A stretch of DNA of 64,000 nucleotides from Procambarus clarkii (Eukaryota > Arthropoda > Malacostraca > Decapoda > Cambaridae): positions 32,014,460 through 32,078,459 of the forward strand of contig NC_091165.1 in assembly GCF_040958095.1 (NCBI RefSeq), in the 5' to 3' direction. Positions within the stretch are counted from its first letter, which is position 1; the number at the start of each line of letters is the position of its first letter. Of this stretch, positions 12,084-20,234 are shown piece after piece. Under the pieces are notes generated by a model. The model saw only the letters and a program-made list of their open reading frames with translations, ran no database searches and was not told the origin of the DNA. A program made the position numbers and the translations under genes.

Positions 12084-12492
12084 GGCTCCCCGGAGCTATC
12101 CCAGGCTGATATGCTAATGTCAGACTTTGGCATCAGTCATGTGTATGGAGTTCTTAGGCCTACCGGGGACCACGGCCAGAACCGGGCCCCCTCAGAGAGG
12201 CAAGGGGAGCAATGGCCTATAGAAGCCCCCGTGTAGTTGGAAGCATTCTATGTCTGCCATCGACCGGAACAGGCACCCAGAAAGGTAAGCGCCCCAAAAC
12301 AAACCCCTATTCTGGTTAAAATTGCTACCTAAAACCGAACTAGTGGATAGAACTCCAACCGAAAACAAGCAAACTAGTGTGACGTCACACACTGCCGCGC
12401 CGCTGTCTGCGCAGCTCCCCCCTCCCCGGGAGGGGGAAGGGGGAGCCCCAGACCCCCCGCGCCGGCTACCCACACCTCAGTTCTTGAGGCTG
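12084..12492 (+). repeat. Left inverted terminal repeat of DIRS copy C (409 bp)
   Basis: Exact reverse complement of 17990-18398 over 409 bp by manual comparison. It contains TGACGTCA at 12380-12387 and a GGGAGGGGG-type GC box region at about 12425-12450. An AG|GTAAG-like splice-donor sequence lies near 12284-12290. Outside the ITR, 12063-12083 differs from the other end, as usual for DIRS. Confidence 0.95.
12380..12387. promoter_or_regulatory. TGACGTCA CRE/ATF-type site, left ITR of copy C
   Basis: Perfect palindrome in the context TGTGACGTCACA, about 750 bp upstream of the gag ATG. Conserved in three DIRS copies; a role in transcription is inferred. Confidence 0.5.
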
Positions 12493-13140
12493 ATGCTATA
12501 GGCGATGGTCGTGTGCTCTGGCTCCGGTGTCGCTACTGCACTGTGCTTTGCGTGTGGTGTTAGTTTTGTGGGTGCGAGAGCCAGGAGTTATCTTCAGTAC
12601 TCGGGCTGCATGCGCCTAGGGCTGCCTTCCCTAGGTGCCCTGTAAGTACTGCCCTTGGGGCTTGGGGCCACCTTCCACAGGCTCCTCGGGGTCTGCCTCT
12701 GCTGGTCCGTTTTACCTTTCGGTTTTTCGGCCGCCTGTTGGGCTCTTGGGTGTTCTGTTCTCCCTTGTTACCGGCAGGTAAGAGGCAGTTTGCACTGGTA
12801 GGGGCGCAGGGTGCTGCTCAGCTTGTATTTCCCGACATCGCGGCCGGCTCTGTTCCTTGGGGTTCGCTGTCCTCTTGCGGGGTTTTGTTTTTCTTTTTGT
12901 TTTTGCCTGGTGGGGGGTTCTGTCATTTTATTCAGTTTGTTTGCCCTTCCACTGTTCTCCTCGGTGGCGCCCCCTGCTAGGTCCCCGTGAGTGTACACGT
13001 CCCTGGGGTTCAGCTTTAGAAGTTTGCTTGGTAGTTTTGGGCGCCGGTTTGCGGCACCCTGCCTGGGACTACCTGAGCGCGAGTCCTCTTAAAGTAAACG
13101 CTCAGGACCCTGGGAATCCCCTAGGGGGCGCGTGGGTCCG
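12493..13140 (+). promoter_or_regulatory. DIRS copy C leader (between ITR and gag ATG)
   Basis: 648 bp with no long ATG-started ORF in a conserved frame. It carries donor-like sequences CTGTAAGTAC (about 12645) and CAGGTAAGAG (about 12776). Related leader sequence occurs in reverse at 57060-57650 (copy E) and 46880-47340 / 47640-48150. Probable 5' untranslated leader; splicing is only suggested by the motifs. Confidence 0.55.
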
Positions 13141-14965
13141 ATGGATGTGACCCCGGAGTCCCCACTCGCTGTGTGCGAGTTTGAGGGTTGCTCGGTCCCC
13201 TTGTCTCAGGGTGACCCTCATTGTTTTTGCCTCTGCCACGCTGCCTGTTGGGTCGGTGATACTTTCGACCCTGAGTCATGTGAGTGTTGCTGCTTGCTTG
13301 TGACTCAATTTACCCAATCCTCTGATGATTCTATTCGGGTACAGGCGGCACGGGCGTTGCAGTCTAGGTTTCGTCTGTTGCAACGCGCCCGGTTGGTTGC
13401 TTCCCCGGATGCCCCGGGGCTGCCCCGCTTTGCTTTTCGAGACCCGGACTTGGGGGTGGGGGTCGCTTCGATCCTGGTTCAGTCCGCACCTCCTCGTCCT
13501 TCCCCTTCTGTTCGTTCTGGTCCCCCGCCCCTGCTTCCGGCCCCGAAGCATCTGAGGGTTTCGGGGTCGGAGCATCTGAGGGTTTCGGGGTCGGAGCAGG
13601 GGTTACTTGATCTCGAGACTCGGGCAGCTTCGGGGGTTGCCCCTTCCGGGGGGGCGGCAGAGGCATTCGAGTCTTGTCTCCCGGCCGAAGCTTCAGGGTC
13701 TGACCAGTGGGCCCCCCTTCCTCCAGCTTTTCCGGCTGCTCCGTCCTTGTCTTGTGGGGTCGGGGCTTGGGGAGAGGACTCGGCCTCGGGTCCTGTGGTG
13801 ACGGACCTCGAGGCTGGGGAGGGGCTGACTTGGGGGCCTTGGGCCCCGCTGGACCCCGCCTGGGTTTTTCTTCCCACTGAGCGGGGCTTATTGTTACAAG
13901 GAGTGGGGTTTTCTTTCCCCCCCCTCTGCGTACGAGTTGGATTTGGTATCGGCCCCTCCCCGGGTACGGTTCCGTGTTCCCCCGGGTACGTCGGTTCCGT
14001 CCTTCCGGAGGTTTTCGGCTTATCGCATCCAACCTGGTGTGGTGCGAGCGGCCTTTGCAGCTTACCTCCTGCGTGACCCGGATTATGCCTCGGAAATGGA
14101 TCCGTCCACGTTCAGGTTTGGGACTTCGTTCCCTTTCTGGCTCCGTTACGAGGTTCCGGAGTCGTCCTGGCTAGCAGACTGCCCCTTGTTTGGTCTGGAT
14201 TCCTGGCATTCCTTCTGTCGTTCCCGCACACTGGAGTGGCGGGAAGCTTCCACGGTGCTTCAGGTTTTCCTGGGGGGTGATCTTGAGTACCTGAATGTGT
14301 GCTTGTTTGCCCCTGCCCTTCCCCGCGATGTGGGCGTTATTCAGCTCCATGTGCAGGTTCCCTCCCTTTCAGCGGCGCTCGTGGCGGAGGACTTGCGCGC
14401 TCGGGGCCTTTTGTGTTCGGCCTTGCGGTTCTTTTCCCTCCTGGAGCTGTCTTCGGATTGGCTCGTGGAGGATGTGGGGACGCTTGGGTCCGTCCCGGGG
14501 TCCGGCACCTTGTCCTCGGCTGCGCGTTCGTTGGCTGCCTTGTTGAAGCTGTTCACGCCGATTTTGCGGGATGCGGTTTCCCTGTTCTATGCTTCCCGTC
14601 TCGCGTGTCGGCAGGCGGTGCTGGGTTCCTCCGTGGAATCTGCTTGGGCTGTGGCTCTTAGGCGTTCTTCACCTTTTTGTCCTCTCCTGTTTGGGGAGTC
14701 GGCCGTGGCGCAGTTTATTCAGGCTGCGTCGGCGGCTTGTCGTCCGATGTCGGACTTGTTGGTTTTCCGGGGGTCCCGGGGTGGGTCTTCCCGGAAAGGT
14801 CGTGCCAGGGCTCGGGGTTCCTCTCGTCGTGGTAGGCCTCTGGTGTCAGGTTTGGGGTTGGCTCCTCCTGCGGACCCTCCCTCGTCTGGTCGGCGCGGTG
14901 TTCGCGCGTTGCGGGGTTCTGGGTCTCGTAAGGGTCGCCGGCCCTTTCGCGGTTTGCCCCTTTGA
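13141..14965 (+). pseudogene. gag: DIRS gag-like ORF with one-base frameshift (copy C)
   Basis: ATG at 13141 (MDVTPESPLAVCEFEGC) is the likely start. The N-terminus is Cys-rich (C-x4-C ... HCFCLCH ... CECCC), suggesting a metal-binding fold. The middle is Pro/Ser/Gly-rich with a perfect 24-bp in-frame tandem duplication at about 13549-13596. The frame is open to about 13870, then shifts by one base and continues to TGA at 14963-14965. Copy E reads continuously through the same place (PAW...LLSGAYCYEEWGF), so the extra base near 13866-13876 (T-run) is a mutation rather than family structure, unless frameshifting is programmed. The C-terminus is Arg/Gly-rich (SRKGRARARGSSRRGR), fitting nucleic-acid binding. 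About 607 residues if repaired in concept. Confidence 0.8.
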
Positions 14966-14972
14966 CGGGGTG

Positions 14973-16808
14973 ATGGGGGGGCGGCTTGCGCTGTTCGCTC
15001 GCGCCTGGTCCCACGATTCGTGGGCCTTTCGGGTCGTGTCTTGCGGCCTGCGGTGGCGTTGGGTGGCCCCTCCCCCCTTTGGGGGGTCGGGGCTGGCAGG
15101 GCAGGCTTCTTCCCCTGCGCTCTGTCGAGTCGTCTTGGAGTGGGTGCGCTTGGGCGTCGTCGAAACGACGTCGTCCCTCAGATGGGTTTCCCGTCTGTTT
15201 CCGGTTCCGAAACGGGACTGCGCGGACCTGCGGTTCATTCTGGACTTGTCCCGTCTGAACCCCTGGGTTCATTGCCCCTCCTTTCGGATGACTACGCTGT
15301 CTCAGGTTCGGCTCCTCTTGGAGCCGGGAGCTTGGATGGTGTCCCTGGACCTCCGGGACGCTTATTGGCATGTCCCGATTCATCCGCGGTTCAGGGACTG
15401 GCTCGGTTTTGTAGTGGGGCGTCTGAGTTACCGCTTTCGTTGTCTCCCGTTCGGGTTGAACCTGGCACCTCGCGTGTTCACACGCCTTACACGGGTTGTG
15501 GTGGCTCGTTTGCGTCTCCTAGGTGTTCGGGTGTTGGCCTACCTCGACGACTGGCTGGTTTGGGCTCCCAGCCAGTCAGCTTGCTTGCTAGCCAGGGATT
15601 TGGTTCTTTCCCAGCTCGCCGGGTTCGGGTTCTTGGTGAACTGGAGGAAGTCCCATCTGGTTCCCTCTCAGGTTCGGACTTGGCTGGGTCTCGTGTGGGA
15701 CTCTCGAACCGCCTCCTTGTCTCTCCCTCCGGAGTCTCTCCTGCGGCTGCGGTCCCGCCTTCGTCTGTTTCTGGAGGGCCCTCGGGTCACCCGGCGGTTG
15801 CTCGAGGGGCTGTGCGGGAGCCTGAACTTCGCGATGGTGGTCTACCCGCCGGGTCGGGTTTGGCTTCGACTGCTGTTCTGGTTCCTTCGGGGTTCCCCCT
15901 TCCGCCTCTCTCGCGATCGCAGAGTTCGACCCCCGGGGGACTTGCGTCGGTTGCTGCGTCACCGGCTTCCTCTTCGGGTTTTTCGGGGTTCAGTGCCTTG
16001 GCGCCTACCCGAGCCCTCGCTCGATGTGTACACGGATGCGTCGTCTCTCGGCTGGGGTTTTGTGACCAGTGCTCACCAGGCCGGCCAGGGGCGTTGGGAT
16101 CCGTCCTTCCGTCGAGCTCACAGTACGGTGCGGGAGTTCGCGGCAGTGTGGTTTGCTCTGGGGAGGATTCGGGTGGCCCGCGGATCGACGATTCGGCTCC
16201 ATTCGGACTGCTCTCCGGTGGTTCATTGTCTGAACCGAGGGGGTTCGATGCGGTCCTTGTCTCTTTGGGGTTGGTCGCTTCGGGTGACTCGTCTGCTGAG
16301 TTCTCGGGGTTTGGCTCTCCTGGCGGTTCACGTACGGGGCGTGTCCAACGTCTTGGCCGACGCCCTGTCTCGCTTCGTTCCCCTCTCCACGGAGTGGACG
16401 GTCGACGACGAGTCCTTCCGTTGGCTTTGCCAGACGTTCGGGCGCCCCGAGGTGGACCTCTTCGCGTCGGCGTGGTCGCGGCGTCTTCCCGTTTATGCGG
16501 CGCCCTTCCCCGATTGCGAGGCCGTCGGGGTCGATGCCTTTCGGCTCGACTGGTCGAGGTGGGGGTTCCTGTACCTCTTTCCCCCGGTTCGGCTGTTGCT
16601 CCAGGTCCTGACTCGCTTAGAGACTTATCAGGGGAGAGTTGTCCTTCTGGCCCCTTGGTGGCCGGCCCAGCCTTGGTTTCAGGCGCTGGTTGCTCGGTGT
16701 CCGAACCCGAGGGTTTTCCCGCGGCTCCGCCTCTTTCAGCAGATCGGGCCGGTACGTCATGTAGCTGGTTCGATCTTCTCCTCGAGTCTTCGCGTATGGT
16801 TTTTTTGA
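14973..16808 (+). CDS. pol: DIRS reverse transcriptase-RNase H-MT-like polyprotein (copy C, intact)
   Basis: ATG at 14973, seven bases after the gag stop; 611 codons to TGA at 16808. The RT domain covers about residues 75-270, with VPKRD at 78, SLDLRDAYW (Asp126) and YLDD (Asp192/Asp193). RNase H follows at about 345-485, with VYTDASSLGWG (Asp355), TVREFAAVW (Glu), LHSD (Asp) and VLADALSR (Asp), all four acidic ligands visible. Residues about 489-600 (PEVDLFASAW...LYLFPP...VVLLAPWWPAQPWF) match the block after RNase H in DIRS elements, reported as Dam-like methyltransferase; the FPP motif would replace (D/N)PP(Y/F). Assignment of that last domain is an inference. It copies the element's RNA into circular DNA. 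It overlaps the recombinase ORF by 13 bases. Intact and plausibly functional. Confidence 0.9.
   Translation: MGGRLALFARAWSHDSWAFRVVSCGLRWRWVAPPPFGGSGLAGQASSPALCRVVLEWVRLGVVETTSSLRWVSRLFPVPKRDCADLRFILDLSRLNPWVHCPSFRMTTLSQVRLLLEPGAWMVSLDLRDAYWHVPIHPRFRDWLGFVVGRLSYRFRCLPFGLNLAPRVFTRLTRVVVARLRLLGVRVLAYLDDWLVWAPSQSACLLARDLVLSQLAGFGFLVNWRKSHLVPSQVRTWLGLVWDSRTASLSLPPESLLRLRSRLRLFLEGPRVTRRLLEGLCGSLNFAMVVYPPGRVWLRLLFWFLRGSPFRLSRDRRVRPPGDLRRLLRHRLPLRVFRGSVPWRLPEPSLDVYTDASSLGWGFVTSAHQAGQGRWDPSFRRAHSTVREFAAVWFALGRIRVARGSTIRLHSDCSPVVHCLNRGGSMRSLSLWGWSLRVTRLLSSRGLALLAVHVRGVSNVLADALSRFVPLSTEWTVDDESFRWLCQTFGRPEVDLFASAWSRRLPVYAAPFPDCEAVGVDAFRLDWSRWGFLYLFPPVRLLLQVLTRLETYQGRVVLLAPWWPAQPWFQALVARCPNPRVFPRLRLFQQIGPVRHVAGSIFSSSLRVWFF
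15182..16795 (+). other. Uninterrupted overlapping frame entering the recombinase (copy C)
   Basis: In the frame of the tyrosine recombinase there is no stop from at least 15020, with an ATG at 15182, through to 17572. About 590 codons therefore overlap RT/RNase H in the alternative frame and join the recombinase without a break. The translation is Ser/Gly/Pro/Leu-rich with no recognised domain. The DIRS-1 element of Dictyostelium also has extensive overlap of its RT and recombinase ORFs. Stop-poor GC-rich composition is the alternative explanation. Confidence 0.4.
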
Positions 16809-17795
16809 CTCAAGTCTATCATCATCTCTATTTTGATCAGGTGGCCTCCTTGTTGGTGTCCCACCTGAGGGCTTCTTCTCGGCGGCAGTATGAAGTTTCC
16901 TGGCGGTCCTTCCGTTTCTTTTTGCGTCTTCGTCGTGTTAGCTCCTTGTCTGTTCGGGTGGTCTTGTCCTTCCTCTCGTGGTTGTTTCAGGACCGTCATC
17001 TTATGCCTAACACTGTCGCTTCGTATCGTGCGGCGCTGGCAGAGCCGCTTCAGCTTGCTTTCGGTATCGATGTTACGTCTGCGCCGTTTCGCAAGCTGTC
17101 TCGTGCATTGTTTCACCTCCGGCCTGCTCATGCGTCGCCTGAGCCGTCCTGGTCTTTGGACAGAGTGCTCGCTTTCCTTTCATCTCCTCGTTTCGTTGTG
17201 GCCCCTTCGGTCCAGGATTGTTTTTCCAAGGCCCTTTTCTTGTTGGCTTTGGCCTCTGGGGGTCGGGTAGGGGAGCTTCATGCTCTCCTCCGGCGCAGGG
17301 GTTTCTGCTCTTTTGGTCGTGGTGATAGTTTTGTTCGTTTGCAGCCGTCTCCTTCTTTTCTGGCAAAGAATGAGACTGCTGCGTTCCGGAGGGGTCCATG
17401 GGTGGTTGATGCTTGGTTGGTCAGGCCGGGGGTGCATCATGTTTTGTGTCCGGTTGCGGCGCTTCGCCGTTATTTGTGCGCCACAGCTTCTGTGTCCGAG
17501 GACGCGCTGTGGGTTGATCCGGTTTCCCTTCTTCCCTGTTCGCGTCTCTCAGGTCGTCCGCAGGGTTATTAGGTCCAGCCAGCCTGCGGTCTATCCCCGT
17601 GCCCATGACGTTCGTAAGTTCGCGGCTCTTTCTGCCGTCTTTGGGAATATGTCTTGGTCTGATATTCGGGCGCGGGGATTTTGGCGGTCGAACATGGTCC
17701 TGGCTGCTCGTTACCTTGTGAATGTCCCTGGGCCTCGTCGGGCCTGTGTTGCTTTGGGCCGGCGGTTGCGGCCAGTTGTCTCGGCTTCGAGTTGA
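16796..17795 (+). pseudogene. DIRS tyrosine recombinase with 8-bp deletion (copy C)
   Basis: The ATG at 16796 lies within the last codons of RT (13-nt overlap), a layout that suits termination-reinitiation. The frame runs to 17572 and contains SAM-like N-terminal sequence (HLMPNTVASYRAAL) and box I Arg157 in SGGRVGEL (codon 17264). Compared with copy A, eight bases are missing near 17543, shifting the frame and giving a premature stop at 17572. The rest, in the next frame to 17795, keeps box II HDVR (His 17604, Arg 17613) and a candidate nucleophile Tyr (17712, AARYL). Length would be about 335 residues without the deletion, typical for the family. All catalytic residues are present at the DNA level, but the protein cannot be made whole. 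Confidence 0.9.
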
Positions 17796-17852
17796 GGGGT
17801 GAGCGACGACCGCCTCCCGGGTAAGTCCCTCTTTTTCTGTCTGTGGGTAGTT

Positions 17853-17943
17853 AGCTCCGGGGAGCCGACGGGGCTCCCCCCAGAAAACCAGCGTTGAATG
17901 TAATGAAACGCCATTTTCTGGGTGAGTCCCGGAGGCTCCCCGG
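17853..17943 (+). repeat. Internal complementary region of DIRS copy C
   Basis: 17853-17887 is the exact reverse complement of the left outer end (12063-12097, 35 nt). 17884-17943 is the exact reverse complement of the right outer end (18389-18448, 60 nt). The two share AAAA at 17884-17887, equal to the TTTT at both termini. This is the head-to-tail circle junction in reverse, the defining structural feature of DIRS. Confidence 0.95.
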
Positions 17944-17989
17944 CATCCCTCCCTCCCTCCGGTCGGCGGTTTTTCGCGTTTTTGACATC

Positions 17990-18398
17990 CAGCCTCAAGA
18001 ACTGAGGTGTGGGTAGCCGGCGCGGGGGGTCTGGGGCTCCCCCTTCCCCCTCCCGGGGAGGGGGGAGCTGCGCAGACAGCGGCGCGGCAGTGTGTGACGT
18101 CACACTAGTTTGCTTGTTTTCGGTTGGAGTTCTATCCACTAGTTCGGTTTTAGGTAGCAATTTTAACCAGAATAGGGGTTTGTTTTGGGGCGCTTACCTT
18201 TCTGGGTGCCTGTTCCGGTCGATGGCAGACATAGAATGCTTCCAACTACACGGGGGCTTCTATAGGCCATTGCTCCCCTTGCCTCTCTGAGGGGGCCCGG
18301 TTCTGGCCGTGGTCCCCGGTAGGCCTAAGAACTCCATACACATGACTGATGCCAAAGTCTGACATTAGCATATCAGCCTGGGATAGCTCCGGGGAGCC
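17990..18398 (+). repeat. Right inverted terminal repeat of DIRS copy C (409 bp)
   Basis: Exact inverted copy of 12084-12492, with TGACGTCA at 18095-18102. The outer right end 18399-18448 (ACCCAGAAAATGGCG...AACGCTGGTTTT) follows and is not part of the ITR; its complement is in the internal complementary region. Confidence 0.95.
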
Positions 18399-18448
18399 TC
18401 CGGGACTCACCCAGAAAATGGCGTTTCATTACATTCAACGCTGGTTTT

Positions 18449-18570
18449 ATATCCATATTTGTAGAATACATGTAAAACCTAGACAATAATTTTTAAATAT
18501 TTATTTGATGATAACAGCATTATCCCGTGAATCAACAATTGACGATAATCGCTGTCTAAGGTTATTTGCC
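18449..18570 (+). repeat. Old dispersed repeat, right part
   Basis: ATATCCATATTTGTAGAATAC...GACAATAATTTTTAAATATTT...AATCAACAATTGACGATAA continues the repeat broken by copy C. Close relatives are at 31852-31920, 34975-35100, 48440-48500, 48600-48660 and 63935-64000. Confidence 0.7.
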
Positions 18571-18749
18571 AAGTTCCCCATAATGCCCCCTTCTAAAATA
18601 AAGTTTTTAACTTATTTTCCTTATTCTCTTGTCAATTTTAATGCATTGCATATGTTCAAGAGAACCTGGTTGCTCTTACCCAAGGAAGTAAGGTACTGAA
18701 TGTCAAATATTGAAAGTTGTGAAGGCACACTCAGGTTGGCCTTCACAGC

Positions 18750-19600
18750 CATGTAGCCCACGATGTGTTGGCTTTTAGGTCCGGCGTAGCGAAACCAGTG
18801 CCTGGGAGTCGTGCTTGGTTTACCCCTCGGGTTCTGGAAATCCTCTATGGGTTCGGTTGGGCAATGGATATTTCCTTCGAACTCATTCTCGCCTCGTGCG
18901 AATTTGAAGCTTGTTCGTCATCTGTGCAGCAGGGCATCAATAAATTCATTCTGCCTCTACTGCTATGCAGGTTCATTTTTCCTGCTTGCAGTGGTCTTAA
19001 GTTGTGTGCCCAGCTATATGCCCTGGAGCTGGCTTGCCTTGTGATTAGGGACTAGGAATTTGGAAGGTGTTGGAGAACTCCACCTTGGCTACATCTGCAC
19101 CTACTCTTGCTTTTCCTTCTGATGTGGTTTGCCCTGCCTCTGATCATTCCCCTTCCCTGCTTCCAGCCCTGCCAAGGTTTTGGGGTTTTCTTTCCAGTCA
19201 GCCCCATCTTCAGAACCCTCTCCCTTGAACTCCGCTTTTCTATCCGGGGTAGTGGGCGAGGACGCGTACTCTGCCCTGGAGGCCTCTGTGGTTGGTTCCC
19301 GGAGCATGGGAGGAGTAGGATAGGGGACCTCTTTGACCAGAAGTAGGTCTGGAGTAGTATAGGGACCTCTTAGACCCCCAAATGTTTAAGGGATTATGAG
19401 GTCCCAGAGGTGTTCTGGCTAGTAGACAATCCTGTTTTCCCTTGGGCCTTAGAAAGGGTCTTGTTGTTCCTGCATGCTTGAGTAATGCGAGCAATGAGGT
19501 GACGACCATGTTACAGGTGTGTTTTTGGTCCCACTCAATGATTGCCTATATGCTCCTGCTCTTACCCGAGATGTGTATATGTATCATATACCTGTTGGTG
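18750..19600 (+). pseudogene. gag: DIRS gag remnant (copy D)
   Basis: A decayed gag N-terminus (CEFEACSSSVQQG, compared with CEFEGCSVPLSQG in copy C) is followed, after frame changes, by the segments equivalent to ESSWLADCP (about 19408-19440) and LFAPALPRDV (about 19550-19580). No RT, recombinase or ITR sequence follows, so this is a fragment. Confidence 0.55.
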
Positions 19601-20140
19601 ATGTTGAGGATCAACGTCCCCGTGGGCCTCTTGGTGGTCTGGTCAATCAGGCTATTCAATGCAACTGTTCATAGCCTGACATATGAGTCAGCCTGGTTGA
19701 TCAGGTAACCTTTGAAAGTGTTTAATTTCTTTTTTTGTACACTGCAAGAGGGTGGCCAATTATACCCAGTATGTGTAGAGGGAATGTGTCAAAGTCTTTG
19801 ATGTTGACAGCTTCTTTCTCAATGTGCCTATTGCCTCTGCTTTTCAATAGGATTATTTTGCACAGCCTACCATACTTTCTGGTGGTGTTATTTTTATGTT
19901 CAGATTTGGAACCAGTCCTCTTATTTTTCAAGTGTAAATTATTATGCATCTCTTCTGCCTGCATTCTGGGAAATACAGGTTTAAATTTTTTAAGCAGTCC
20001 TAGTACTGTAAGATGTTGTTTTATTGAGTGGATTCTAGCAGTAAAAGATCCTTGCACACTCTACAGGTTAGTAATTTCTCCAGCTTTGAAAGAAGTTGTT
20101 AGTGTACAACAATATTCCTCTAGAGAGCACTAACATCTTA
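19600..20140 (-). mobile_element. Non-LTR retrotransposon 3' region fragment
   Basis: On the - strand the sequence encodes remnants such as LHILGIIGHPLAVYKKRN and ends in CTGATCAACCAGGCTGACTCATATG, a 3' segment recurring in arthropod LINE-type repeats. No catalytic motif is present, so the clade is uncertain. Confidence 0.4.
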
Positions 20141-20234
20141 AAGTGTATCATTACTGGTGTGGTATCTCTTATTTGAAAGGTTCTTGTGGGCTTGGTGTAG
20201 CTCATGTTCCTTTGCTGTTGGCATTCATCGTGCA

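Larger units (their letters stand above)
12063..18448 (+). mobile_element. Structurally complete DIRS retrotransposon, copy C
   Basis: 6386 bp from TTTTCTGG (12063) to CTGGTTTT (18448). Components: left outer end, 409-bp ITR (12084-12492), leader, gag (13141-14965), RT/RNase H/MT-like (14973-16808), tyrosine recombinase (16796-17795), internal complementary region (17853-17943), identical inverted ITR (17990-18398) and right outer end. The two ITRs agree at every base I compared, implying a recent insertion. There is no target duplication; both ends share TTTT with the empty site GAGC-TTTT-ATAT at 31835-31860. That is what recombinase-mediated integration predicts. A 1-nt frameshift in gag and an 8-bp deletion in the recombinase make the copy non-autonomous, although RT is intact. 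Confidence 0.95.

Noticed and set aside
12192-12473. 93-codon ORF repeated exactly at 18009-18290
   Set aside because: It is the same stretch of the two identical ITRs read in opposite orientation; no sign of coding constraint and broken in copies A and E.
14715-15383. Long - strand ORF (222 codons) opposite DIRS gag/RT, and similar antisense ORFs at 13364-14032
   Set aside because: Shadow of stop-poor GC-rich coding DNA; no recognisable domain and not preserved in copy A.
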